NCBI RefSeq assembly: GCF_900496965.1
Contig: NZ_UFQB01000007.1
Coordinates: 173,020-237,019, forward strand
DNA length: 64,000 nt
Direction of reading: 5' to 3'
DNA from: Achromobacter agilis
GTDB lineage: Bacteria; Pseudomonadota; Gammaproteobacteria; Burkholderiales; Burkholderiaceae_B
Shown: positions 17,330 through 25,561 of the stretch, one piece after another
How positions within the stretch are numbered: position 1 is the stretch's first letter
Layout: every line of letters starts with the position of its first letter
The notes under the pieces: model-generated
Databases searched by the model: none
Seen by the model: only the letters and a program-made list of their open reading frames with translations
What the model was told of the DNA's origin: nothing
Made by a program: the position numbers and the translations under genes

Positions 17330-17351
17330 ATAGTGATCAATCGTTCACTAT
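17330..17351. promoter_or_regulatory. Inverted repeat, putative operator before the flavin monooxygenase operon
   Basis: ATAGTGA and TCACTAT form perfect 7-bp arms around an 8-bp centre. The repeat lies 71 bp upstream of the flavin monooxygenase ATG and 123 bp upstream of the divergent XRE-cupin gene, in an AT-richer stretch. Position and symmetry suggest a regulator binding site. The XRE-cupin protein is the nearest candidate. Confidence 0.55.
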
Positions 17352-17422
17352 AATTGACACCACAGCCAGACCGGCGATTCGGGCTTGCCCGGAACTCACC
17401 AAGTACAGCTTCGGAAACTGAT

Positions 17423-18787
17423 ATGTCACGTGAAATTCGCTTCAATGCCTTCGACATGAATTGTGTCGGCCACATCCAACAGGGCCTGTGGACACACCCG
17501 CGTGACCAATCGACGCGGCACGGAGAACTGCAGTACTGGGTAGATTACGCCAAACGGCTCGAAGCAGGCCTCTTCGACGGGATCTTCTTCGCCGACGTGG
17601 TCGGTGTCTACGATGTGTTCGGCGGAAACGCCGACGCCGCCCTGCGCAGCGCCGCGCAGGTTCCCGTGAACGATCCGACGCTGCTCATCCCCGCCATGGC
17701 GGCCGTGACGAAGCATCTTGGCTTCGGCGTTACCTCCAACCTTACGTATGAGCAGCCGTTCCTGTTCGCGCGCCGCATGTCGACGCTGGACCACCTGACC
17801 GGGGGCCGGGTCGGCTGGAACATCGTCACCGGCTATCTCGACAGCGCGGCCCGCGCCATCGGCATCGACGGCCAGATCGCCCACGACGACCGCTACGACC
17901 TGGCGGACGAATACATGTCGCTGGTCTACAAACTCTGGGAAGGCAGCTGGGACGACGATGCCGTCCTGGTTGACCGCGAGCGCGGGATCTATGCCGATCC
18001 GGCCAAGATCCGGACGATCCATCACTCGGGGCCGCAATACAAGGTAGACGCCATGCATCTTTGCGCGCCCTCTCCGCAGCGCACGCCGGTGCTGTATCAG
18101 GCGGGCTCCTCCTCCCGCGGCCGCAAGTTCGCGGCCACGCACGCCGAATGCGTCTTCGTCAATGGGCAGAAGAAGGAAGGCGTCAAAGAAATCGTCAGCG
18201 ACATCCGCGCCCAGGCGGTGCAGCTCGGCCGGCGGGCGGATGACGTCAAGGTCTTCCTGGGCGCCACCCTGATCATCGGCCGCACGGAAGCCGAGGCCCA
18301 GGAAAAATTCGCGGAGTACCGAAAGTACGTCAGCACCGAAGGCGCCCTTGCCCATGCGGCGGCGTCGCTCGGAATCGACTTTGCAAAGTACGACATCGAC
18401 GAACCCATCGATACCGGCAAGAGCCAGGCGATCGTCTCGAACGTGGAAGCCATGACGCGCGCCAGCGGCCCGCAATGGACGCGCCGAAAACTGCTGGAAC
18501 AAATGGTTCTCGGCAGCCGGCAAACGCCTTGGGTCGGTTCCGTCGATCAGATCGCCGAGCAGTTGATCGGCTGGAGCGAAGAAGCCGACGTCGATGGTTT
18601 CAATTTATCGCGCACAGTGGTTCCCGAATGCTTCGATGAGGTCATCGAGCACCTGATTCCGCAATTGCAGGAACGTGGCGTCTACAAGGCCTCGTACAAC
18701 GATGGCTGCTATCGCGAAAAGCTGTTTGGCCACGCCCGCCTCCCGGCCTCGCATCCCGCGGCCAGCTATCGCAGCAACGGTAAATAA
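17423..18787 (+). CDS. LLM-class flavin-dependent monooxygenase (NtaA/SnaA/DszA family)
   Basis: A 454-residue enzyme with the family marks FNAFDMNCVGHIQQGLWTHPRD, LEAGLFDGIFFADVVGVYDVF, RMSTLDHLTGGRVGWNIVTGYLDSAARAIG, LYQAGSSSRGRKFAATHAECVFVNG and GFNLSRTVVPECFDEVIEHLIPQLQERG. These enzymes use FMNH2, supplied by a separate reductase, to attack C-N or C-S bonds in chelators and xenobiotics. The ATG at 17423 is the natural family start; the open frame to 17354 is not needed. The next gene is a flavin reductase, and further on come aldehyde dehydrogenase, a symporter and lumazine synthase. This is a complete two-component system with cofactor supply, so the substrate is probably an amine or thio-compound imported from outside. 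Confidence 0.9.
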   Translation: MSREIRFNAFDMNCVGHIQQGLWTHPRDQSTRHGELQYWVDYAKRLEAGLFDGIFFADVVGVYDVFGGNADAALRSAAQVPVNDPTLLIPAMAAVTKHLGFGVTSNLTYEQPFLFARRMSTLDHLTGGRVGWNIVTGYLDSAARAIGIDGQIAHDDRYDLADEYMSLVYKLWEGSWDDDAVLVDRERGIYADPAKIRTIHHSGPQYKVDAMHLCAPSPQRTPVLYQAGSSSRGRKFAATHAECVFVNGQKKEGVKEIVSDIRAQAVQLGRRADDVKVFLGATLIIGRTEAEAQEKFAEYRKYVSTEGALAHAAASLGIDFAKYDIDEPIDTGKSQAIVSNVEAMTRASGPQWTRRKLLEQMVLGSRQTPWVGSVDQIAEQLIGWSEEADVDGFNLSRTVVPECFDEVIEHLIPQLQERGVYKASYNDGCYREKLFGHARLPASHPAASYRSNGK

Positions 18788-18858
18788 GCCGTAGTCGCGC
18801 CGGGGCTTGCGGCGTCTCCCGGCCCGCATGCCCGGCAGGATAACGAGAAGGTGCCACC

Positions 18859-19362
18859 ATGATTGACAAATCGAGCTACCGAGAAGCCATGTCGGGCCTG
18901 GGCGCGGCGGTCAACGTCATTACCAGCGAAGGTAAGGCGGGGCTTGCCGGCTGCACGGTTTCCGCGGTCTGCTCCGTGACGGACGATCCTCCTACCCTGC
19001 TCGTCTGCATCAACAGGGCAAGCAAGAACAACGCCGTAATCCGCGAGAACGGCAATCTGTGCGTGAATGTGCTGGCCGGCGACCAAAGCCACATCGCCAT
19101 GCAGTTCGCCTCCAAGAGCGTGCCCATGGAATCGCGTTTTGCTGCGGCCACCTGGGATCGCCTGGAAACCGGCGCGCCGGCGCTTGTCGATGGCGTCGCC
19201 GCCCTGGACTGCGAAGTGATGTCCATGAACGAAGTCGGGACGCACACCGTCTTCTATTGCGCAATCAAGGCGATCCGCAGCACCGTCGGCCGCGAAGGCC
19301 TGGTGTATTTCGGCCGCGACTTCCACCGCCTGCCGCAGGCGCCGCAACCCGCCCACGCCTGA
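18859..19362 (+). CDS. Flavin reductase (FMN reductase component)
   Basis: The 167-residue protein begins SSYREAMSGLGAAVNVITSEGKAGLAGCTVSAVCSVTDDPPTLLVCINRASKNNAVIRENGNLCVNVLAGDQSHIAMQFAS, the standard HpaC/RutF/NtaB flavin-reductase domain, and ends TVFYCAIKAIRSTVGREGLVYFGRDFHRL. It transfers electrons from NAD(P)H to FMN and hands FMNH2 to the monooxygenase encoded 71 bp upstream. GAGAAGG precedes its ATG. The length is normal and no residue seems missing. Partnership with the upstream enzyme is inferred from order and family. Confidence 0.92.
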   Translation: MIDKSSYREAMSGLGAAVNVITSEGKAGLAGCTVSAVCSVTDDPPTLLVCINRASKNNAVIRENGNLCVNVLAGDQSHIAMQFASKSVPMESRFAAATWDRLETGAPALVDGVAALDCEVMSMNEVGTHTVFYCAIKAIRSTVGREGLVYFGRDFHRLPQAPQPAHA

Positions 19363-19491
19363 CCTCCGCCGTCCCCCCTCCCGGGGCGGGCGCGGCAAGC
19401 CCCTCTTTCCTTCGTCCGGCGGCTGACGATGGCCGGGGCTTGCCCGGCGGCAGCCGCATCGAAGAACGAAATCAGAATTTTGGACACCAGA

Positions 19492-20925
19492 ATGCACGCT
19501 TACCCAGAAATCCAGATGTTTATCGGCGGCCAATGGCGCCAAGTCGCCGGCGACCCGGTCACCAATCCCTCCGACGGCACGGTCATCGGCTCGGTCCCCA
19601 GGGCCGGCGCGCAGGATCTCGACGACGCCATCCAAGCGGCCGCCCAAGGGTTCCGCGCCTGGAGAAAGACCGCGCCCGCCCTGCGCGCGGAAATCATGCT
19701 GCGGGCCATAGCCCTGATCCGCGAACGCGTAGAGGAAATCGCCCACGCCATTTCTCTGGAACAGGGCAAGACCCTCGCCCAGGCCCGGGCCGAGGTGCTC
19801 CGCGGCTGCGACCTGATGACTTGGGACGCAAACGAAGGGAAGCGGCTCTACGGCCGCATCGTCCCGGCCGAGCCCGGCATGCGCCATACGGTGATCCGCG
19901 AACCCATCGGCGTCATCGCGGCCTTCACGCCCTGGAACTTCCCGATGAGCTCCCCCGCTCGGAAGGTGGGCGGCGCATTGGCCGCGGGCTGCTCGATCAT
20001 TCTCAAGGCTGCCGAGGAAACGCCGGCCGGCGCCGTGCTGCTCGCAAAGGCGTTCAAGGACGCGGGGCTGCCCGACGGCGTATTGAACGTCGTGTTCGGA
20101 GATCCGGCGATGATCTCGGCGCATCTGATCGCGAGCCCGGCGGTACGCGGCATCACGTTCACGGGGTCGACTCCCGTGGGCAAACACCTGGCGGGGCTGG
20201 CCGCCCAGCACATGAAACCGGCGATCCTGGAACTGGGCGGCCACGCTCCCGTCGTGATCTGCGAGGATGCGGATCCGGAGAAGGCGGCAATCGCCTGCAT
20301 CAAGGGCAAGCTCAACAACGCGGGCCAGGTGTGCGTCTCGCCTACCCGCTTCTTCGTCCATGCGGCGGTCTACGACGCCTTCGTCGACGCCATGCAGCGC
20401 CATGGAAGCCAGATCAAGGCGGGCAACGCGATGGACGCCGGCAACGACATCGGGCCGGTGGTCAACCGCCGCCGCTTCGACGCCATCGACGCTCTGACGA
20501 AAGATGCGCTCGAACGCGGCGCGCGCCTGGTCTGCGGCGGGAACCCGCCTTCCGGCGCGGGGTGCGTCTACCCCTTTACCGTGCTTGCCGACGTTCCCGA
20601 CAACGCCCGCGCCATGCACGAAGAACCGTTCGGCCCGCTGATCCTCATCGTGCGTGTCACTCACATCGACGAGGCCATCGCGCGCGCGAACGCCTTGCCG
20701 TACGGGCTGGCGGGCTACGCCTTCACCACGTCCGCTGCCAATGCGTACAAGCTGGGCGACGAGCTCGAAGTGGGCAACCTGGCGATCAATCACCTGGTGT
20801 CGGCGGTATCCGAAACGCCGTTCGGCGGCGTCAAGGAAAGCGGCTACGGCCGCGAGGGCGGCACAGAAGGCCTTGAGTGCTATACGCACGTCAAGAGCAT
20901 CTCGCATTTGATGGATTGGGCCTGA
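19492..20925 (+). CDS. NAD(P)-dependent aldehyde dehydrogenase (succinate-semialdehyde dehydrogenase type)
   Basis: A 477-residue enzyme from the ATG at 19492 with the ALDH motifs FTPWNFPMSSPARKVGGALAAG, GSTPVGKHLAG, LELGGHAPVV (general-base Glu), NNAGQVCVSPTRF (catalytic Cys), EEPFGPLILIVR and PFGGVKESGYGREGG. The closest pattern is the GabD-like group. It would oxidise an aldehyde released by the monooxygenase, for example glyoxylate-like or semialdehyde products. The frame extends upstream to 19429, but that part lacks conserved sequence. A strong hairpin follows the gene at 20944-20968. Confidence 0.9.
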   Translation: MHAYPEIQMFIGGQWRQVAGDPVTNPSDGTVIGSVPRAGAQDLDDAIQAAAQGFRAWRKTAPALRAEIMLRAIALIRERVEEIAHAISLEQGKTLAQARAEVLRGCDLMTWDANEGKRLYGRIVPAEPGMRHTVIREPIGVIAAFTPWNFPMSSPARKVGGALAAGCSIILKAAEETPAGAVLLAKAFKDAGLPDGVLNVVFGDPAMISAHLIASPAVRGITFTGSTPVGKHLAGLAAQHMKPAILELGGHAPVVICEDADPEKAAIACIKGKLNNAGQVCVSPTRFFVHAAVYDAFVDAMQRHGSQIKAGNAMDAGNDIGPVVNRRRFDAIDALTKDALERGARLVCGGNPPSGAGCVYPFTVLADVPDNARAMHEEPFGPLILIVRVTHIDEAIARANALPYGLAGYAFTTSAANAYKLGDELEVGNLAINHLVSAVSETPFGGVKESGYGREGGTEGLECYTHVKSISHLMDWA

Positions 20926-20943
20926 GCCTCCATCGACGATAAG

Positions 20944-20968
20944 CGGTGAGCGTCGGCCACGCTCACCG
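20944..20968 (+). other. Intercistronic hairpin after the aldehyde dehydrogenase gene
   Basis: CGGTGAGCGT and ACGCTCACCG form a perfect 10-bp stem around a 5-nt loop. No run of T follows, so it is not a standard intrinsic terminator. It could stabilise the upstream mRNA or separate expression of the enzyme genes from the symporter pair. Confidence 0.6.
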
Positions 20969-21060
20969 TAACAAGCGCGCGTAGAGATTATCGAGGCGAT
21001 GACCCATCGCCTTGAGGTCGAACCGCGTCCAATCACAAGGGAAAAATCGGAGATCTATCC

Positions 21061-21273
21061 ATGCGAGCCGTTCACACCCTGGCGCTGGCGCCAGTCCTGA
21101 TGGTCCTTGTTGGGCCGTTCTTTCTGAATCGCGTCACCCCGTTCATGCTCGGGATGCCGTTTCTGCTGTCTTGGCTGACGCTGTCCCTCGTCCTGACATC
21201 GATCGTGATGGCGGTCATTTACTACGCTGACCAAAAGGCGGAATCCACCCAGCAGGACGGGCACGCAAAATGA
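21061..21273 (+). CDS. DUF3311 small membrane protein (symporter partner)
   Basis: A 70-residue protein with two hydrophobic helices (LALAPVLMVLVGPFFLN and LLSWLTLSLVLTSIVMAVIYYAD) around NRVTPFMLGMPF. This is the DUF3311 pattern: tiny inner-membrane proteins encoded just before sodium:solute symporters, likely their small subunit. GGAG lies 8 bp before the ATG. Its stop overlaps the ATG of the symporter gene (ATGA), so translation is probably coupled and the two proteins may work as a complex. Confidence 0.88.
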   Translation: MRAVHTLALAPVLMVLVGPFFLNRVTPFMLGMPFLLSWLTLSLVLTSIVMAVIYYADQKAESTQQDGHAK

Positions 21274-22745
21274 ACAGCGCACTGATCTTTATTGCTTTGG
21301 CAGTTGGGGTCGCGCTCTTTCTCGGGATTCGTGCCAGGCGCGGCAAGGACATGAGCCTGGAGCAGTGGACCGTCGGGGGCCGTGGGTTCGGCGCCGCGAT
21401 CGTCTTCCTGCTGATGGCCGGGGAAATCTACACCACTTTTGTCTTCCTCGGCGGCAGTGGATTCGCCTATGGCAGTGGCGCCGGCGCTTACTACCTTTTG
21501 GGGTACGGCAGCCTGCCATTCATCCTTTCCTACTTCATCCTGCCGCCCGTATGGCGCTATGCGAAGGAACGCCGGCTGCTTTCCCAGCCCGACTTCTTCG
21601 CCTCGAAGTACAACAGCAACGCGCTGGGCGTGCTGGTCGCCATCGTCGGCTTCATCGCGCTGATTCCCTATCTGGTGCTGCAGCTGAAGGGACTGGGCAT
21701 CATCGTCAGCATCTCGTCCTACTCGGCCATCTCCGCGAACCAGGGCGTCATCATCGGCGCGATCGTTGTGGCCGCCTATGTCGCGCTGTCAGGCGTGCAC
21801 GGATCGGCCTGGACGTCGGTCATCAAGGACGCGCTGGTCATGTTCGTGGCCATCTTCCTCGGACTGTACTTGCCGTACCACTATTACGGCGGCATCGAGA
21901 ACATGTTCACCGCCATCGAGGCGGCGAAACCGGGCTTCCTGGCGCTTCGTGACGTGGGCCAAAGCCCGACCTGGATGGTTTCGACGGTCGTGCTGTCGAC
22001 GCTCGGCTTCTATATGTGGCCGCATATGTTCATGGCCGTGTACACCGCGAAGGGCGACGGCGTGCTCCGCAAGAACGCATTCATCCTGCCGATCTATCAG
22101 CTCATGCTGCTGTTCATCCTGTTTGTCGGCTTCTCCGCGATCCTGCAGGTGCCCGGCCTGAAAGGCGGCGACATCGACCTGGCGCTCTTCAAGATTTCGC
22201 TGCAGACGTTCGACCCCTGGTTCGTCGGCGTCATCGGCGCGGCAGGCATCCTCACGGCGCTGGTCCCTGGCTCCATGATTCTGATGACGTCCGCGACCCT
22301 GCTCGCGAACAACGTCTACCGGCCCCTGCGGCCCGGCGTGGAAGATGCGCACATCGCCCGCGTCGCCAAGTGGCTTGCGCCCGTGATCATGGCAGTCGCC
22401 GTGTTCTTCACCCTGGGCGGCGGAGACACCATCGTGGCGCTGCTGCTCATGGCCTATGCGTTCGTGACGCAGCTCTTTCCCGTTTTCCTGGCCAGCCTGC
22501 TCAAGTCGAACCCTGTCTCGAAACCGGCGGCCTTCGCCGGCATCATTGTGGGCGTCTCCACGGTGGCCTACGTTTCGCTGACCAAGCAAACCGTCGCGGG
22601 CATGTTCCCGTTCCTGCCGACTGCGTTGAAGGACTTGAACGTCGGCATGATCGCACTGTTCTTCAATCTGGTCGTCCTGACCGTCGTTTCGATCGCCACA
22701 CGCGGCCTCTCCGCCCCGGGCCGGCTTTCCGCCAATGCTTCCTAA
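21270..22745 (+). CDS. Sodium:solute symporter (SSS family)
   Basis: A 491-residue inner-membrane transporter with about 13 hydrophobic segments. Typical SSS sequences are MSLEQWTVGGRGFGAAIVFLLMAGEIYTTFVFLGGSGFAYGSGAGAYY, GLGIIVSISSYSAISANQGVIIGAIVVAAYVALSGVHGSAWTSVIKDALV and GILTALVPGSMILMTSATLLANNVYR. It should couple Na+ influx to uptake of an organic solute. Its place after monooxygenase, reductase and dehydrogenase genes suggests that it imports their substrate. It overlaps the DUF3311 gene by 4 bp. A 13-bp hairpin follows at 22762-22792. Confidence 0.9.
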   Translation: MNSALIFIALAVGVALFLGIRARRGKDMSLEQWTVGGRGFGAAIVFLLMAGEIYTTFVFLGGSGFAYGSGAGAYYLLGYGSLPFILSYFILPPVWRYAKERRLLSQPDFFASKYNSNALGVLVAIVGFIALIPYLVLQLKGLGIIVSISSYSAISANQGVIIGAIVVAAYVALSGVHGSAWTSVIKDALVMFVAIFLGLYLPYHYYGGIENMFTAIEAAKPGFLALRDVGQSPTWMVSTVVLSTLGFYMWPHMFMAVYTAKGDGVLRKNAFILPIYQLMLLFILFVGFSAILQVPGLKGGDIDLALFKISLQTFDPWFVGVIGAAGILTALVPGSMILMTSATLLANNVYRPLRPGVEDAHIARVAKWLAPVIMAVAVFFTLGGGDTIVALLLMAYAFVTQLFPVFLASLLKSNPVSKPAAFAGIIVGVSTVAYVSLTKQTVAGMFPFLPTALKDLNVGMIALFFNLVVLTVVSIATRGLSAPGRLSANAS

Positions 22746-22761
22746 CCACTGACCCCGAGCC

Positions 22762-22792
22762 TGCGGCGCCGTTCATCGCGAACGGCGCCGCA
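22762..22792 (+). other. Strong hairpin just upstream of the lumazine synthase gene
   Basis: A perfect 13-bp stem (TGCGGCGCCGTTC with its complement) surrounds a 5-nt loop, ATCGC. It ends 11 bp before the ATG of the lumazine synthase gene and has no T-run. No clear Shine-Dalgarno sequence lies between hairpin and ATG, so the structure may influence initiation of that gene. It does not show the multi-helix layout of an FMN riboswitch. Confidence 0.6.
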
Positions 22793-22803
22793 AACGTACG
22801 TTT

Positions 22804-23298
22804 ATGCGGACCAAGAAACAGACCAGGCGCATCGCCTACATTCAGTCCAGCTGGCACTCCGCCTTGCTGGCCCACTCCAGGCTGGCCTTCTACGACACGA
22901 TGGCCCACTATGGCTGGGCGTTGAATCGCATCGACACCTACGACGTGCCCGGCGCCTTCGAAATCCCCCTGCTGGCCAAGCGCGCCGCGCTGTCCGGGCG
23001 ATACGACGCGATCGTGGGCGCCGCCCTGGTCGTCGACGGGGGCATCTACCGGCACGAGTTCGTCGCGCAAGCCGTCGTCGACGGCCTGATGCGCGTGCAG
23101 CTGGAAACAAACGTTCCGGTGTTCTCGATGTCGCTGACTCCCCATCACTTTCATTCACATGGGGACCACGAGAAATTCTTCTCCGATCACCTGCAGCACA
23201 AGGGCAGAGAGGTCGCCGATGCCTGCGCGGGCATGCTCGACGCGCTGAACAGGTTCGAGCTCGACCTCCCTCCGCAAGACCTCGACCAAGCCGCCTGA
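22804..23298 (+). CDS. ribH: 6,7-dimethyl-8-ribityllumazine synthase, second type (RibH2-like)
   Basis: A 164-residue enzyme of riboflavin synthesis. It reads RRIAYIQSSWHSALLAHSRLAFYDTM, DVPGAFEIPLLAKRAALSGRYDAIVGAALVVDGGIYRHEFVAQAVVDGLMRVQLETNVPVFSMSLTPHHF. The W in SSWH and the H-rich TPHHFHSHGDHEKFF are features of the decameric type II enzymes (RibH2) of Brucella/Rhizobium type rather than the housekeeping pentameric or icosahedral form. It condenses 5-amino-6-ribitylaminouracil with dihydroxybutanone phosphate. In a cluster with an FMNH2-dependent monooxygenase it plausibly raises the flavin supply. No ribosome site is obvious. Confidence 0.88.
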   Translation: MRTKKQTRRIAYIQSSWHSALLAHSRLAFYDTMAHYGWALNRIDTYDVPGAFEIPLLAKRAALSGRYDAIVGAALVVDGGIYRHEFVAQAVVDGLMRVQLETNVPVFSMSLTPHHFHSHGDHEKFFSDHLQHKGREVADACAGMLDALNRFELDLPPQDLDQAA

Positions 23299-23306
23299 GG
23301 CCCGCC

Positions 23307-24283
23307 ATGGACATAGACACCTGCGCCGCCGGCGTTTCCCTAGATCCGATCGAGCGCCTCTGCGAGCTGCGCAAGCAGCTTCATGCCAGGCCGGAGCTGC
23401 GCTTCGAAGAGCATCTCACTTCCGACGCCATCGCCCAGGCCCTGGAAAGTTACGGCTATGCCGTCGAACGGGGCATCGCCGAGACCGGCCTGGTGGCCAC
23501 GCTGCCCGGCAGGGACCCCGGCCGTGCCATCATGCTGCGAGCGGACATGGACGCCCTGCCGATCCAGGAAGCCAATGATTTCGCACATGCCTCGCGGCAC
23601 CAGGGCCGCATGCACGCCTGCGGCCACGACGGCCACATCGTCATGCTGCTGGGGGCAGCCAGGGCCCTGAAGCTCCAGCCCCAGCTGCCCGGAACCGTGC
23701 ATTTCGTGTTCCAGCCCGGCGAAGAAGGCGGCGCGGGCGCCAAACCCTGGCGGCGCGGCACAAGAATCCCATAGACCCCGCCGTGATCTCCGTATGCATG
23801 CTCAACGCCGGACACACCGATAACGTCATACCCGAGAGTGTCGAAATACGCGGGACGGCGCGCACCCTCTCCACCGGCGTCCTGGAGATGCTGCAACGCG
23901 GCATGAGCAATCTCTGCAAGGGCCTGGCGCTGGCCCAGGACGCCAGCATCTCCGTGGAATTCTTCCAGTTCTATCCGGCAACCGTGAACTCCGCAGCCGA
24001 AACACGGCTTTGCGCGCAGGTTCTGCAGGATGCCTTCGGGGCCGACAAAGTGGACGTGGACACGCCGCCGAACATGACCTCGGAAGACTTCGGCTTCATG
24101 CTTCAGGCAAAGCCCGGCGCATATATTCTTATTGGAAATGGTTCGCCGGGCGGGAAATCGCATAATCTTCATCATCCCAATTACGACTTCAACGATACGG
24201 CCATTCCGCATGGCGTCCGGTACTGGGTCGATCTCGCGCATGCCTACTTCCGGCAGGCGCGGGGCGGTCAGGCGATCGGGTGA
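23307..24283 (+). pseudogene. M20-family amidohydrolase/peptidase with internal deletion and frame change
   Basis: The first part (23307-23774) has ELRKQLHARPELRFEEHLTS, MLRADMDALPIQEAN and the metal ligands MHACGHDGHI and FQPGEEGGAGAK, then runs into a stop. The second part resumes in another frame as LAARHKNPIDPAVISVCMLNAGHTDNVIPESVEIRGTART, followed by MTSEDFGFMLQAKPGAYILIGNG and NFNDTAIPHG-like sequence. In hippurate-hydrolase-like enzymes about 75-80 residues lie between GGAK and the NPIDPAV segment, including the HNWPG and GRGxHAAMPH motifs. Those are gone. A deletion of roughly 230 bp that also shifted the frame explains this. The enzyme would have hydrolysed an N-acyl or amide compound; it is almost surely inactive. 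Confidence 0.88.
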
Positions 24284-24289
24284 ATCCGG

Positions 24290-25531
24290 ATGGAAAACCG
24301 CATGAAAGCCACTTCCCCCAGCCTGGAAACGAACCGCTGGCTACGCCCGTCGGCCGTGATCGCGGTCGCGCAGTTACTGGGCACGTCGCTGTGGTTCAGC
24401 GCGAACAGCGCAGCGCCTGACCTGGCCATCTCGTGGAACATCACTGCGTCGGACATCGGGTGGCTGACGAGCGCAGTCCAGGCCGGCTTCATCGCCGGAA
24501 CGCTGATCCTGGCCATATTCGGCCTTGCCGACCGCTACCCCGCGAGCCGGGTATTTGCCTTGAGCACGGCTCTCGGCGCGGTCTTCAACGGACTCTTCGC
24601 GCTCGCCGCCCATGGCCTCGGCGACGCGATGGCCTATCGATTTCTCGTGGGTCTTTCGCTTGCCGGAATCTATCCGCTCGGCATGAAGCTGATCGTGAGC
24701 TGGGAGCCCGCGCGCACAGGCATGGCGCTGGCCCAGCTCGTCGCCATGCTTACCCTCGGCACCGCCCTGCCTCATCTCCTGCGCGAGCTTGGCGCCGGCC
24801 TGCCGTGGCAATCCGTCGTGCTCGCGTCCTCGGCGCTGGCCGTGGCTGGCGGCCTGATGATCCTCAAACTGGGAGATGGCCCATTCCTGCCCGCCAGGCG
24901 CCCGCGCGATGCGGCGGACAGCGCCGCAGCGCCCGCCAGGCTGAATGTGCTGTCCGCCTTCAAGGTCAGGAAATTCCGCGCCTCGGCCTGGGGATACTTT
25001 GGCCATATGTGGGAGCTGTACGCCTTCTGGACCGTTGTTCCCGTCCTGGTGGCCCGCACGGATCTCGCCTCTTTCCTGCCGTTCACGGGCATTCCGGGAA
25101 TTTCGTTCGCGGTCATTGCCGTCGGCGCGCTGGGTTGCATCCTGGGCGGGCTGGTCTCGCGGCGCCATGGAAGCGCGCCGGTCGCCCTCGGGGCGCTCTG
25201 CCTCTCGGGCCTCTCCGGCGCCATATTCGCGCTTTCCTGGCATGCCCTGCCCGCTGCGGCCATGATGGCGCTCCTGATTCTCTGGGGGGCCTCGGTGGTT
25301 GCGGACTCGCCGCAATTCTCAGCCCTGTCCGCACGCAACTGTCCGCCCGAAATCGTCGGCTCCGCCCTGGCCATCCAGAATTCGATCGGCTTCGCGATTA
25401 CCGTGGTCTCAATCGCGCTGACCACGTCCGTCCTGGAGAAGATCGGCCTGGATGCCGCCTGGGTCCTGGTGCCCGGCCCCGTTATCGGTCTGCTGGGCTA
25501 CGTGCTGACCGCCCGGACCATCCACGATTGA
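24290..25531 (+). CDS. MFS transporter
   Basis: A 413-residue inner-membrane protein with 12 hydrophobic segments. The first is LRPSAVIAVAQLLGTSLWFSANSAAPDL; LADRYPASRVFALSTALGA is the loop 2-3 motif and AYRFLVGLSLAGIYPLGMKLIVSW the helix 4 region. The group resembles predicted MFS exporters/importers of unknown substrate. ATG 24302 (MKATSPS) is an alternative start with GGA nearer. It is the last gene of the plus-strand run starting at 17423, 6 bp after the broken M20 gene, and ends facing the PhzF gene. Confidence 0.87.
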   Translation: MENRMKATSPSLETNRWLRPSAVIAVAQLLGTSLWFSANSAAPDLAISWNITASDIGWLTSAVQAGFIAGTLILAIFGLADRYPASRVFALSTALGAVFNGLFALAAHGLGDAMAYRFLVGLSLAGIYPLGMKLIVSWEPARTGMALAQLVAMLTLGTALPHLLRELGAGLPWQSVVLASSALAVAGGLMILKLGDGPFLPARRPRDAADSAAAPARLNVLSAFKVRKFRASAWGYFGHMWELYAFWTVVPVLVARTDLASFLPFTGIPGISFAVIAVGALGCILGGLVSRRHGSAPVALGALCLSGLSGAIFALSWHALPAAAMMALLILWGASVVADSPQFSALSARNCPPEIVGSALAIQNSIGFAITVVSIALTTSVLEKIGLDAAWVLVPGPVIGLLGYVLTARTIHD

Positions 25532-25561
25532 CCGCCCTCGGGGCCGGCGTGGCCGCGGGCA

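Noticed and set aside
18766..21036. A 756-codon open frame on the minus strand, opposite the monooxygenase end, reductase and aldehyde dehydrogenase
   Set aside because: It is antisense to three well-supported genes, has low-complexity His/Arg/Gly-rich content and no family motif. Long shadow frames are normal in GC-rich DNA.
22762..22792. FMN riboswitch before the lumazine synthase gene
   Set aside because: Only one hairpin is present; the six-helix FMN aptamer core sequences are missing.
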